Below are positions 24,672 to 33,719 of a stretch of 64,000 nt of DNA, one piece after another. A model generated the notes under the pieces. That model had not been told where the DNA came from and ran no database searches. It worked only from the letters and a program-made list of their open reading frames with translations. The stretch lies in assembly GCF_019219065.1 (NCBI RefSeq), contig NZ_JAHUWK010000008.1:186001-250000 (forward strand). The letters run 5' to 3'. Position 1 is the stretch's first letter. Each line of letters begins with the position of its first letter. Position numbers and translations under genes: made by a program. This stretch comes from Duganella sp. sic0402 (GTDB taxonomy: Bacteria; Pseudomonadota; Gammaproteobacteria; Burkholderiales; Burkholderiaceae_D).

Positions 24672-24677
24672 ATTATA
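24672..24677 (-). promoter_or_regulatory. Putative -10 box for coq7
   Basis: Perfect TATAAT on the minus strand 32-37 bases before the coq7 ATG, inside the 50-base gap behind the upstream gene. No clear -35 can be placed because that would lie in the upstream coding sequence. Confidence 0.4.
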
Positions 24678-24690
24678 AAGGACCACCCTC

Positions 24691-25125
24691 TTATTTTGCT
24701 TCTGCGTCCTCACGCAACTGCCGCTGACGCTCGATGTAGTCGGCCACAGGGCCGCGCACATCGATTTTGGAAATGTCCTTGGCTACGCCCAGGTTCAGGC
24801 CCAGCAGGAAGGGGATATTCTCCAGCGGCACCTCGGTGCAGCAATCGCCAAAGGCTTTCAGGAAGCGCTTGGACTCGACCACCTCCACCACCTTGCCGCC
24901 ACTCATGTACTGGAGGATGCTGGTGATGCTGTGGCCCTTGCCGATGGTCTGGTAGATGAAGCGGTTGAAGTCGCGGTCCAGCTGCTTGAAGTCCAGGGTT
25001 TCCTTGGTCATCAGGCTGGACAGGTAATACAGCCCCAGCGCCACGCGGAAGAAACCGCTGGACTGTTCGCGGTCGACGCCACTGTGCATCACCGCCAGTA
25101 TTTTTTCCCTGAGTTGAGGATTCAT
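24691..25125 (-). CDS. Conserved protein of unknown function
   Basis: 144 residues, not recognised. No signal peptide or membrane helix; the middle is hydrophobic and helical (FFRVALGLYYLSSLMTKETL) and ends in a charged, coiled-coil-like tail (VADYIERQRQLREDAEAK). Two adjacent cysteines at about 94-95 (FGDCCTEVP) could bind metal or form disulfides. It lies upstream of coq7 on the same strand. An extended -10 (TG-C-TATAGT, 25149-25157 on the minus strand) sits 24 bases before the ATG. Confidence 0.75.
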   Translation of the reverse strand: MNPQLREKILAVMHSGVDREQSSGFFRVALGLYYLSSLMTKETLDFKQLDRDFNRFIYQTIGKGHSITSILQYMSGGKVVEVVESKRFLKAFGDCCTEVPLENIPFLLGLNLGVAKDISKIDVRGPVADYIERQRQLREDAEAK

Positions 25126-25239
25126 GTTTGGCTACGCTCCCGTCTGCGACTATAGCAAGAGTTGCCGCTGCTCGTGTGGCTTGCGTGCAAGAATTTTAAC
25201 ATGCTACTCTTGAAACTTTTCCACCTGGAGCAAGCGTCG

Positions 25240-26019
25240 ATGATCGAGGTAAACAATCTGGCCAAACGCTTTCGCCTGCCATCGCGCGGCGGCAAGCAGC
25301 CCACCGCGCGTGATCCACGCGACCATGACGGCTGGTTCCACGCCGTCCGCGACGTCAGCTTCCGCTGTGCGCCTGGCGAAGTGCTGGGCCTGCTGGGTCC
25401 GAATGGCGCCGGCAAGACCACCACGCTGCGCCTGCTCTCCACCGCGCTCAAGCCGGACGCCGGCAGCATCCATGCGAACGGCATCGACCTGCTGGCCAAT
25501 CCGCTGGCGGCGCGCCAGCACATCGGCTTCCTGTCCGGCAGCACCGGCTTGTACGGCCGACTGACCGCGCGCGAGAACATCGAATACTTCGGCCGCCTGC
25601 ACGGCCTTAGCCCGGCGCGCCTGAAGCAGCGCTGCGACGAACTGTTCGAGCTATTGCAGATGCATGAATTCGGCAACAAGCGCGCCGACCAGCTATCCAC
25701 CGGCATGCGCCAGAAATGCGCGATCGCCCGCACCGTTGTGCACGAGCCGAAAATCGTCATCCTCGACGAACCGACCACCGGCCTGGATGTCATGTCGGCC
25801 AAGATCCTGCTGGACTTCATCGCCAGCTACAAGGCGCTGGGCGTGCCGCTGATTTTCTCCACCCACCACCTGCATGAAGTGGAAAAGCTGTGCGACCGCG
25901 TATGCGTCATCAACCATGGCAAGACCGCCTTCCACGGCAGCATGGACGAGCTGCGCCACCTGGGCGGCAGCGCCGATTTGTACGATGCGTTTGTCAGCGT
26001 CATTAACCAGGGAGCCTAA
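25240..26019 (+). CDS. natA: ABC transporter ATP-binding protein, NatA type
   Basis: 259 residues from ATG 25240 with CTGGAG upstream. Walker A LLGPNGAGKTTTLRLL, signature LSTGMRQKCAIAR, Walker B IVILDEPTTGLD and H-loop STHHLHEVE are present. A 15-residue insertion after the first strand (SRGGKQPTARDPRDHDGW) is typical of NatA. Couples with the membrane partner 2 bases downstream to export Na+ or another small substrate in a one-way pump; the true cargo is not readable. Forms an operon with natB. Confidence 0.92.
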   Translation: MIEVNNLAKRFRLPSRGGKQPTARDPRDHDGWFHAVRDVSFRCAPGEVLGLLGPNGAGKTTTLRLLSTALKPDAGSIHANGIDLLANPLAARQHIGFLSGSTGLYGRLTARENIEYFGRLHGLSPARLKQRCDELFELLQMHEFGNKRADQLSTGMRQKCAIARTVVHEPKIVILDEPTTGLDVMSAKILLDFIASYKALGVPLIFSTHHLHEVEKLCDRVCVINHGKTAFHGSMDELRHLGGSADLYDAFVSVINQGA

Positions 26020-26021
26020 GC

Positions 26022-27218
26022 ATGTGGACCATCTACCTCAAGGAACTGCTGGAACTGGCGCGCGACCGCCGCACCTTCTTCTTCACCGTGTTCATCCCGG
26101 TGTTTGCCATGCCACTGATCATTGCCTGCTTTGGCTTCCTGTCGTCCACCATGTTCAAGCAGGCCAGCAAAGCCAACATGGCCTATGCGATTTTCGGCAA
26201 ACAACATGCGCCGCATCTGGCCGAGCGGCTGGCGCGCGAGAAAGGCTTCCATGAAATCGCACTGGCCAGCCCAGACGAAATCAAAACCGCCATCGCCAAT
26301 GACCGCATCAAGTTCGCGCTGGTCATCCCGGCCGGCCTGGAAGCGCAACTGGCCACCCAGCAGCAAGGCGTGATCCAGCTGCACTACAACAGCGCCTCCG
26401 CCATCGATCTGACCCGCAAGCGCGTGGCCGCCGTGATCGACGCGCACAACCGCGAGCTGCGCGAGCATGCGCTGTCCGCCTTCAATCTGAACAAGCACCA
26501 ATTGGCCTTCGCGCTTGACCCGGTCACGCTGCAAGACCACTCCACCGCCAACAAGCGCGAGCAGATGGGCGCCATCATCGGCGGCATGCTGCCCTACATC
26601 CTGCTGATGGTCTGCCTGATGGCGGCGATGTATCCGGCGATCGACACCGGCGCGGGTGAGAAGGAACGCGGCACGCTGGAAACCCTGCTGCTGGCGCCCG
26701 TCTCGCGCACCGCCATCGTGCTGGCCAAATTCCTGATGCTGTTCACCATCGGCCTGGCGTCGGCACTGCTGATGATCGTCAGCGTGTGCACGCTGCTGTA
26801 CTTCTTCGGCCACATGATCGCCAGCGACCTGGCGCAGATGGTGCGCGCCATCGGCCCGCTGGACCTGGCCATGGTGGCGCTGATGCTGGTGCCGACCGCC
26901 GCCATCTTCGCCGCCATTCTGCTGTCGATCTCGGTTTACGCCAAGAGCTACAAGGAGGCAGCCGGGCTGATCTCGCCGCTGATTATCGTCACCATCCTGC
27001 CGACGCTGGTGGCGCTACTGCCAGGCGTGGAACTGAACTGGCGCTGGGCCATGGTGCCGCTGACCAATGTCTCGCTGGCGATGAAGGAACTGGTCAAAGG
27101 AACGATGGACTACCGCATGTTTTCCGTGATATTACTGTCAACAACCATCACCGCCGGGCTGCTGCTGGCCCTGTGCCGCTGGTGGTTCAACCGGGAGCAG
27201 GTTTTGTTTAGAAATTGA
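26022..27218 (+). CDS. natB: ABC-2 type permease, NatB type
   Basis: 398 residues. One N-terminal membrane helix (TFFFTVFIPVFAMPLIIACF), a large extracytoplasmic region of about 150 residues, then five further helices from about residue 190 (IIGGMLPYILLMVCLMAAMY). GEKERGTLETLLLAPVSR before the third segment is the conserved ABC-2 coupling region. Pairs with the ATPase 2 bases upstream. The next ABC genes start 167 bases downstream and are a separate unit. Confidence 0.92.
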   Translation: MWTIYLKELLELARDRRTFFFTVFIPVFAMPLIIACFGFLSSTMFKQASKANMAYAIFGKQHAPHLAERLAREKGFHEIALASPDEIKTAIANDRIKFALVIPAGLEAQLATQQQGVIQLHYNSASAIDLTRKRVAAVIDAHNRELREHALSAFNLNKHQLAFALDPVTLQDHSTANKREQMGAIIGGMLPYILLMVCLMAAMYPAIDTGAGEKERGTLETLLLAPVSRTAIVLAKFLMLFTIGLASALLMIVSVCTLLYFFGHMIASDLAQMVRAIGPLDLAMVALMLVPTAAIFAAILLSISVYAKSYKEAAGLISPLIIVTILPTLVALLPGVELNWRWAMVPLTNVSLAMKELVKGTMDYRMFSVILLSTTITAGLLLALCRWWFNREQVLFRN

Positions 27219-27385
27219 ATAAGTTGTCTATTCAACTACCAACAAGCGCTTACCGGCTGTTCCGTTAATTCTGCACTCTGGCGCGTCATTTTGCTGCCCA
27301 TCGCAATGGCGCCCCAGCTGTGGACCAAATTCAATACAATGCCATCATGTGAAAAGTGTGTGGTCGTGCAGAATCAGGAGTTAGC
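27219..27385. other. Gene-free gap between two ABC operons
   Basis: 167 bases with no open frame worth calling. It may hold the promoter for the next operon; CAGGAG is the ribosome site at 27376-27381. I see no strong hairpin that would terminate natB. Confidence 0.5.
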
Positions 27386-28279
27386 ATGGAATTAAGTATC
27401 AGCAATTTGTCCAAGACCTACGCCAACGGTGTGGTGGCGCTGGACAATATCTCGCTCACCATCCCGACCGGGATGTTCGGCTTGCTTGGCCCTAACGGCG
27501 CCGGCAAGTCGACGCTGATGCGCACGCTGGCCACGCTCCAGGAATGCGATTCCGGCTCGGTGTTCTTTGGCGACCTGGACGTACTGGACGAAAAAGACGA
27601 GATCCGCCGCCAGCTCGGCTATCTGCCGCAGGACTTCGGCGTGTATCCGAAAGTCACCGCCTACGAAATGCTGGACCACTTTGCGGTACTGAAAGGCCTG
27701 AGCAACCGCCACCGCCGCCGCGAGGTGGTGGACGGCCTGCTGCAACAGACCAATCTGTTCGAGGTGCGCAACCAGCGCCTCGGCGGTTTTTCCGGCGGCA
27801 TGCGCCAGCGCTTCGGCATTGCCCAGGCGCTGCTCGGTGATCCGAAACTGATCATCGTCGACGAGCCGACCGCCGGCCTCGACCCGCAGGAGCGGGTGCG
27901 CTTCCACAACCTGCTGTCCGATATCGGCGAGGACAAGACGGTGATCCTGTCCACCCACATCGTCTCCGACGTGGCCGACCTGTGCGCCAATATGGCCATC
28001 ATCAACAAAGGCCATTTGCTGCTGTGCGGACCGACGCAGGAACTGATACACGAAGTCAGCGACAAGATCTGGGCACGCTTCATCGACAAGCGCGACCTGC
28101 AATCGTTCCAGCTGCGCCATCCGGTGATCTCGTCGCGCCTGCTGTCCGGCCGCACGCTGATCCACGTCTACAGCGACACCGATCCGGGCGACGGCTTTGA
28201 GGAAGCCATCGGCGATCTGGAGGATGTCTACTTCGCCACCATCGCCGGCCGCCACCGCGCCGCGAACACCTGCGATTAG
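27386..28279 (+). CDS. ABC transporter ATP-binding protein
   Basis: 297 residues from ATG 27386, preceded by CAGGAGTTAGC. Walker A LLGPNGAGKSTLMR, signature GFSGGMRQRFG, Walker B IIVDEPTAGLDP and switch LSTHIVSDVADLC. The C-terminal 80 residues are a regulatory domain (FIDKRDLQSFQLRHPVISSR). Next gene, 8 bases on, is a membrane protein fused to an aminopeptidase, so this ATPase presumably powers that fusion. Confidence 0.92.
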   Translation: MELSISNLSKTYANGVVALDNISLTIPTGMFGLLGPNGAGKSTLMRTLATLQECDSGSVFFGDLDVLDEKDEIRRQLGYLPQDFGVYPKVTAYEMLDHFAVLKGLSNRHRRREVVDGLLQQTNLFEVRNQRLGGFSGGMRQRFGIAQALLGDPKLIIVDEPTAGLDPQERVRFHNLLSDIGEDKTVILSTHIVSDVADLCANMAIINKGHLLLCGPTQELIHEVSDKIWARFIDKRDLQSFQLRHPVISSRLLSGRTLIHVYSDTDPGDGFEEAIGDLEDVYFATIAGRHRAANTCD

Positions 28280-28287
28280 GCCGCATC

Positions 28288-31200
28288 ATGTTTGCCATCG
28301 CCCTCTTTGAAGCGCGCCAGCGCCTCAAGCTGCTGTCGACCTGGGTGTACTTCCTCGGTTTCCTGGCCCTGTCGCTGCTGTGGATGGCCGCCGCCGGCGG
28401 TTTCTTCAAAGGCGCGTCGATCACCTTCGGCAGCCAGCTGATCGACTCGCCGCGCTCGCTGATGTTCACCACCAGCTTCCTCGGCTCACTGGGCGTGATC
28501 GTCATCGCCGCGATGATGGGCCGCTCGGTGCAGCAGGATTTTGAATATGATATGCAGCACTTCTTCTTCAGTGCGCCGATCAGGAAACACCAGTACATCT
28601 TCGGCCGCTTCCTCGGCGCCTACCTGACACTGGCGATCATCTTCACCAGCATCGTGCTGGGCGCCTGGCTGGGCAGCTATATTCCCGGCGTCGATCCGGA
28701 GCGGCTGGCGCATGCGGATGCGCTGGCCTACCTGATCCCCTACTTCATCGTCATCCTGCCGAACATCTTTATCTTCGGCGCCGTGTTCTTCATCCTGGCC
28801 GCGCTGACGCGGCGCATGCTGCCGGTGTATATCAGCAGCGTGGTGATGCTGGTCGGCTACATGGTGGCGCCGGGCCTGGCGCGCGACCTCGACTACAAAA
28901 CCTTTGCCGCGCTGATCGACCCGTTCGGCACCACGGCGGTGATGCGCGTGACCGAATACTGGCCCATCATCGAACGCAACACCCGCATGTTCTACCCGGA
29001 AGGCGTGTACCTGCTGAACCGCGTGATCTGGGCCTCGGCCGCGCTGGTCGGCCTGCTGGTCGGCTACTGGCGCTTCCACTTCATCGCCACCAGCGACAGC
29101 GGCCACAGCCGCAGTAGCACCAGCAGCACCGGCGAGGGCGAAGTGCCGCAGCACCTGTCGCAGGCGTCGTCCAACACCCAGGAAAAGCCGGACTTCCAGT
29201 CGCGCAGCCTGGCCTGGCTGCTGATCAAGATGAGCTGGCTGAACCTGCGCGAAACCACCAAGAACATCTACTTCCTGGTGATCGTGCTGGCCGGCGTGCT
29301 GATGATGTTTGCCTCGTCGCTGGACCTGGGCTCGATGTACGGCACCAATACCTATCCCGTCACCTACCAGGTGCTGCAAGTGGTCAGCGAAACCTTCGCG
29401 CTATTCATGATGGTGATCACCACCTTCTACGCGGGCGAGCTGATCTGGCGAGAGCGCGAAGCACGCATGGGGCAGATGCTGGACGCGCTGCCGATCCCCA
29501 GCTGGCTGCCGCTGCTGGCCAAGCTGTTCGCGCTGATCGGCCTGCAAGCGCTGCTGATGCTGGTGGTAATGCTGACCGGCATGGCGGTGCAGGTCGTCCA
29601 GGGCTACTTCCTGCTCGAACCGGGGCTGTACCTGTACCACCTGTTCCTGCTGCAAATGCCCGGCTATGCGCTGACGGCGGTGCTGGCGATTGCGCTGCAA
29701 GTGCTCATCAACCAGCGCTACCTCGCCTACTTCGCGATGATCGTCTACTACATCATCAGCGTCACGGCCAGCTCGGTGGGGCTGGAAAACCCGATGCTCA
29801 TCTACGGCAATATGCCGGCCATCGTCTACTCGGCGATGAACGGCTACGGCCACTTCCTGGCGCGCGAGCGCTGGTACGAAGCCTACTGGGGCGGCGCGGC
29901 GCTGCTGCTGATCGTGCTGTCGCTGCTGTTCTGGGCACGCGGCACCAACGACGGTTTCCGCCAGCGGCTGCAACTGGCGCGCCATGCGCTGACGCTGCCG
30001 GTACTGAGCGCCATCGCGGCCGGCCTGCTGATCTTCGTCACGGCCGGGGCGGTACTGTTCTACAACCAGCAGGTGGCCGGCGGCTACGAGTCCAGCTACC
30101 ACAAGGAAACCGAAAAAGCCGACTACGAGCGCAAGTACAAGCAGTACGCGGTGATACCGCAGCCGCGCATCACCGATGTCAAAATGAATGTCGACATCTG
30201 GCCGGAACAACGTACCTTGATGGTCAAAGGCCGCTACCTGCTGCAAAACAAGGGCCAGCAACCGATCAGTGACATCATGATTTCGCAGGACAATACAGTG
30301 GCGCATTACAGCGTGCGCTTCAGCCAGCCGGTGCGGGACGGCCTCAAGGATGGCGAGCTGGGCTTCTACAGCTACAAGCTGAGCAAGCCGCTGGCGCCGG
30401 GCGAACAGCTAAGCATGGAGTTTGACATCCGCTACGCACCACAGGGCATCCTGGGCCTCGGCCGCGATACGCCGGCAATCGCCAACGGCAGCTTCTTCAA
30501 CAACGGCGTGATGCCGCACATCGGCTACCAGCCGGACTGGGAACTGAGCGATGCGCGCGACCGCAAGAAACACCAGCTGGCGGCGCGCGAACGCATGCTG
30601 CCGCGCGACGATCCGGCCGGCCTTGCCAACAACTTCGCCAGCAACGACGCCGACTGGATCAGCTTCGACGCCACCGTCGGCACCAGCGCCGACCAGACCG
30701 CCATCGCGCCGGGCATGCTGGTCAAGGACTGGAGCGCCAAAGGGCGCCGCTACTTCCATTACAAAATGGAACAGCCGATGCTGAATATGTACGCCTTCCA
30801 GTCGGCGCGCTACCTGGTGAAGCGCGACTGGTGGCAGGATGTCGGCATCGAGCTGTACTACCATCCGGGTCACGAATACAACCTGGAGCGGATGGACAAG
30901 GGCATCAAGGAATCGCTGGACTACTACACCAAAAACTTTGGCCCCTACCAGCACAAGCTGGTGCGGATTGTCGAATTCCCTCGCTACCAGCAGTTTGCGC
31001 AATCGTATCCGAACACCATTCCGTATTCGGAAGCGGTGGGCTTTATTGCCAAGGTCAACGACAAGAATCCGAAAGACATCGACTACCCGTTCTACATCAC
31101 CGCGCATGAAGTGGCGCACCAGTGGTGGGGACACCAGCTGGTGGGCGGCAACACGCGCGGCAGCACGGTGCTGAGCGAAACGCTGGCGGAATATTCGGCG

Positions 31201-31878
31201 CTGATGGTGATGAAGAAAAACTTCGGCGCCAACAAAATGCGGCGCTTCCTGCACTATGACCTGGACCAGTACCTGTTCGGCCGTGCACTGGAGCGCAAGA
31301 AAGAACTGCCGCTGGCGGAAAACGAAAACCAGAACTACATCCAGTACCGCAAGGGCAGCCTGGCGATGTACCAGCTACAGGACATCCTCGGCGAAGCCAA
31401 GGTCAACGAAGCGCTGAAAGGCATGTTGCAGGATTACGGGCGCAAATCCGCACCCTACCCGAGCGTCAACGTGCTGGTGGAGGCGCTGCGTAAAGTCACG
31501 CCGGCCGACCAGGCTTATTTGATCGACGACCTGTTCAACCACATCGTCCTGTATGAAAACCACGCCACCTCGGCCACGGCGCGCAAGCTCAATGACGGCA
31601 AGTACGAAGTCAGCTTCACGGTCAGCGCGGCGAAAGTGCGCGCCGGCGAGCAGGGCGAAGAAAAAGATGTGGCGCTGCGCGACTGGATCGACATCGGTGT
31701 CGACGACAAGGACGGCAACAGCCTGCTACGCGAGCGCAAGCTGATCAGCCAAAAAGAAAACCGCTACACCGTCATCGTCAACGGCCGCCCGGCGAAAGCC
31801 GGCATCGATCCCGACAACAAACTGATCGACCGCAAGCCCGACGACAACATGATCAACATCGAACTGCAAACCCAATAA
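28288..31878 (+). CDS. ABC-2 permease fused to M1 family aminopeptidase
   Basis: 1196 residues. The N-terminal half (to about residue 600) has two groups of about six membrane helices each (one starting LLSTWVYFLGFLALSLLW, the second after residue 310), resembling two ABC-2 halves. The C-terminal half is a peptidase M1 domain: zinc ligands H940 and H944 in HEVAHQWWGH and E964 in LSETLAEYSAL, 19 residues after H944 where most M1 enzymes have 18. The protein would place a membrane-bound aminopeptidase on the far side of the ABC channel. Its ATPase is the gene immediately upstream. Terminator follows. Confidence 0.9.
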   Translation: MFAIALFEARQRLKLLSTWVYFLGFLALSLLWMAAAGGFFKGASITFGSQLIDSPRSLMFTTSFLGSLGVIVIAAMMGRSVQQDFEYDMQHFFFSAPIRKHQYIFGRFLGAYLTLAIIFTSIVLGAWLGSYIPGVDPERLAHADALAYLIPYFIVILPNIFIFGAVFFILAALTRRMLPVYISSVVMLVGYMVAPGLARDLDYKTFAALIDPFGTTAVMRVTEYWPIIERNTRMFYPEGVYLLNRVIWASAALVGLLVGYWRFHFIATSDSGHSRSSTSSTGEGEVPQHLSQASSNTQEKPDFQSRSLAWLLIKMSWLNLRETTKNIYFLVIVLAGVLMMFASSLDLGSMYGTNTYPVTYQVLQVVSETFALFMMVITTFYAGELIWREREARMGQMLDALPIPSWLPLLAKLFALIGLQALLMLVVMLTGMAVQVVQGYFLLEPGLYLYHLFLLQMPGYALTAVLAIALQVLINQRYLAYFAMIVYYIISVTASSVGLENPMLIYGNMPAIVYSAMNGYGHFLARERWYEAYWGGAALLLIVLSLLFWARGTNDGFRQRLQLARHALTLPVLSAIAAGLLIFVTAGAVLFYNQQVAGGYESSYHKETEKADYERKYKQYAVIPQPRITDVKMNVDIWPEQRTLMVKGRYLLQNKGQQPISDIMISQDNTVAHYSVRFSQPVRDGLKDGELGFYSYKLSKPLAPGEQLSMEFDIRYAPQGILGLGRDTPAIANGSFFNNGVMPHIGYQPDWELSDARDRKKHQLAARERMLPRDDPAGLANNFASNDADWISFDATVGTSADQTAIAPGMLVKDWSAKGRRYFHYKMEQPMLNMYAFQSARYLVKRDWWQDVGIELYYHPGHEYNLERMDKGIKESLDYYTKNFGPYQHKLVRIVEFPRYQQFAQSYPNTIPYSEAVGFIAKVNDKNPKDIDYPFYITAHEVAHQWWGHQLVGGNTRGSTVLSETLAEYSALMVMKKNFGANKMRRFLHYDLDQYLFGRALERKKELPLAENENQNYIQYRKGSLAMYQLQDILGEAKVNEALKGMLQDYGRKSAPYPSVNVLVEALRKVTPADQAYLIDDLFNHIVLYENHATSATARKLNDGKYEVSFTVSAAKVRAGEQGEEKDVALRDWIDIGVDDKDGNSLLRERKLISQKENRYTVIVNGRPAKAGIDPDNKLIDRKPDDNMINIELQTQ

Positions 31879-31903
31879 TCCGGGGCCAGAACTGACCCCG
31901 GAT
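31878..31903. terminator. Bidirectional terminator between M1 fusion and chemoreceptor genes
   Basis: Stem ATCCGGGG / CCCCGGAT with a 10-base loop, T-rich on both sides (TTTGGTTT on plus). It lies between two convergent stop codons and can serve both. Confidence 0.8.
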
Positions 31904-31908
31904 TTGGT

Positions 31909-33492
31909 TTAGGCGCGGAGTTGCAGGCGCTGTGGGGCGCGAGGGGTGTGGCTGTCGTGCAGTTTGAAGACGGAGACGATGGCGGTCAGCGCATCTGCCT
32001 GGTCGTGCAGCGAGGCGGCAGCGGCGGCGGCTTCTTCTACCAGCGCGGCGTTCTGCTGTGTGACCTGGTCCATCTGGCCGATCGCCATGTTGACCTGCTC
32101 GATGCCCGAGCTCTGCTCGTGCGTGGCCGAGGTGATTTCACCCATGATGTCGGTCACGCGCTGGATGCTGTCGACCACATCGGTCATGGTCGCGCCCGCC
32201 TGCGAGACCAGCGCGCTGCCGGCATCCACTTTCGCCAGCGAGTCGTCGATCAGCCCTTTGATTTCCTTGGCCGCCGCCGCGCTGCGCTGCGCCAGGTTGC
32301 GTACTTCCGATGCCACCACCGCGAAGCCGCGTCCTTGCTCGCCGGCGCGTGCCGCTTCCACTGCGGCGTTCAGTGCCAGGATGTTGGTCTGGAATGCAAT
32401 GCCATCGATCACGCTGATGATGTCGGCAATCTTGCGCGAGGAGCCGTTGATGGCTTCCATCGTGCTCACCACTTCCGATACGACACCGCCGCCGCGCTGC
32501 GCCACTTCCGACGCAGTCACCGCCAGCTGGTTGGCCTGGCGCGCATTGTCGGCGTTCTGCTTGACGGTCGCAGTCAGCTCTTCCATCGACGAGGCGGTTT
32601 CTTCCAGGCTGGACGCCTGCTCTTCGGTTCGGCCCGACAAGTCCAGATTGCCGGCAGCGATCTGGCTCGACGCCGTCGAAATGCTTTCCGTGCCGTTGCG
32701 CACTTCGGTGACGATGCTGATCAGGCCATCATTCATTTTCTGCAGGGAGCTCAGCAGGCGGCCGGTTTCGTCCGTGCTGTCGACTGCAATATGCGAGGTC
32801 AGATCGCGCTGCGCCACCGCCTCGGCAATCTCGACCGCCTGGCCCAGCGGCACCGTGATGCCGCGCGTCAGACGCCATGCACAGAAGACACCCAGCGCCA
32901 GCACCAGCACGCCCAGGCCAATCATGAAAGTACGGTTGCTTTGGTACAGCGCGTCAATCCTTTGCGCCTGGCTATCGATGCTCTTGCGCTGGTGTTCCAG
33001 CAGCGCGCTCAGGTTACCCAGATAGGCTTTGCCGGCAGGCGTGAAGCGCTGTTCCAGTTCTTCGGCCGCCTCGTCCAGCTTGCCCTCTTTTTTCAGCGCG
33101 ACGATTTTGTCGCGCGATTCGCCATATAGCTTGCGGTAGTCCTTGAGCTTGCTATACAGCTCTTTTTCCTCGGCGCCGTCGATCAGTTCCTCGACGCCTT
33201 TCTGCAATTTGTTGATCTCGGCCACCGATTGCTTGGTTTCGTCGGCAAAGTACGGCCCCAGCGACGGGTCGGTGCTCTTGGAAATCGCCGAGGTGCGGCG
33301 CACACTGGTATGGATCAGGCGATACCAGTCGCTGATCATGCGTTCTTTGGCCAGCGGCTGCTGCATCATCTCGTTGGTCGCGGTCGCCACCGAATGCATA
33401 TGGCGTATGCCGATCAGCGTCATCAAGATCATCAACGCCAATATCAAGCCAAAACCCGCCGCCAGGCGCGTGCCAATTTTCAGATTTTTCAT
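31909..33492 (-). CDS. Methyl-accepting chemotaxis protein
   Basis: 527 residues. Membrane helix at about 10-32, a four-helix-bundle ligand domain to about residue 186, second helix near 188-208 (FMIGLGVLVLALGVFCAW), HAMP, then the signalling hairpin whose tip reads VIDGIAFQTNILALNAAVEA and GRGFAVVASEVRNLAQRS. Methylation helices flank it. The protein ends QRLQLRA with no CheR-tethering pentapeptide, so it would be methylated in trans. No other chemotaxis gene is in the window. The weak match to a flagellar sigma promoter upstream is not convincing. Confidence 0.95.
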   Translation of the reverse strand: MKNLKIGTRLAAGFGLILALMILMTLIGIRHMHSVATATNEMMQQPLAKERMISDWYRLIHTSVRRTSAISKSTDPSLGPYFADETKQSVAEINKLQKGVEELIDGAEEKELYSKLKDYRKLYGESRDKIVALKKEGKLDEAAEELEQRFTPAGKAYLGNLSALLEHQRKSIDSQAQRIDALYQSNRTFMIGLGVLVLALGVFCAWRLTRGITVPLGQAVEIAEAVAQRDLTSHIAVDSTDETGRLLSSLQKMNDGLISIVTEVRNGTESISTASSQIAAGNLDLSGRTEEQASSLEETASSMEELTATVKQNADNARQANQLAVTASEVAQRGGGVVSEVVSTMEAINGSSRKIADIISVIDGIAFQTNILALNAAVEAARAGEQGRGFAVVASEVRNLAQRSAAAAKEIKGLIDDSLAKVDAGSALVSQAGATMTDVVDSIQRVTDIMGEITSATHEQSSGIEQVNMAIGQMDQVTQQNAALVEEAAAAAASLHDQADALTAIVSVFKLHDSHTPRAPQRLQLRA

Positions 33493-33672
33493 GAGTGTCG
33501 TGCCTAACAGGCAATGTTGGAAAATAAAGATGCGTTGCTGCTATTGAAACTGCTGTTCGGGCGCTTGAATTTGAATTGCCCAAAGGAATCAATAGTTTAG
33601 CACAGCAACTATATTAATGTGGCGGGATTACCTGGATGTGACTTGCATGCGACTCGGCACTGGCGCGGGAAT

Positions 33673-33704
33673 AAAAAACGGGACACCGCGGTGTCCCGTT
33701 TTTT
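33673..33704 (-). terminator. Intrinsic terminator after topB
   Basis: Perfect stem AAAAAACGGGACAC / GTGTCCCGTTTTTT with a CGCG loop. It lies 16 bases after the topB stop on the minus strand; the symmetric ends would also stop plus-strand transcription. Confidence 0.9.
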
Positions 33705-33719
33705 GTCGTCAGCGCTTTT

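Noticed and set aside
33493..33600. Sigma-28 promoter before the chemoreceptor gene
   Set aside because: TAAA with 15 bases to GGCAATTC matches only half of the second element, so no promoter is called.
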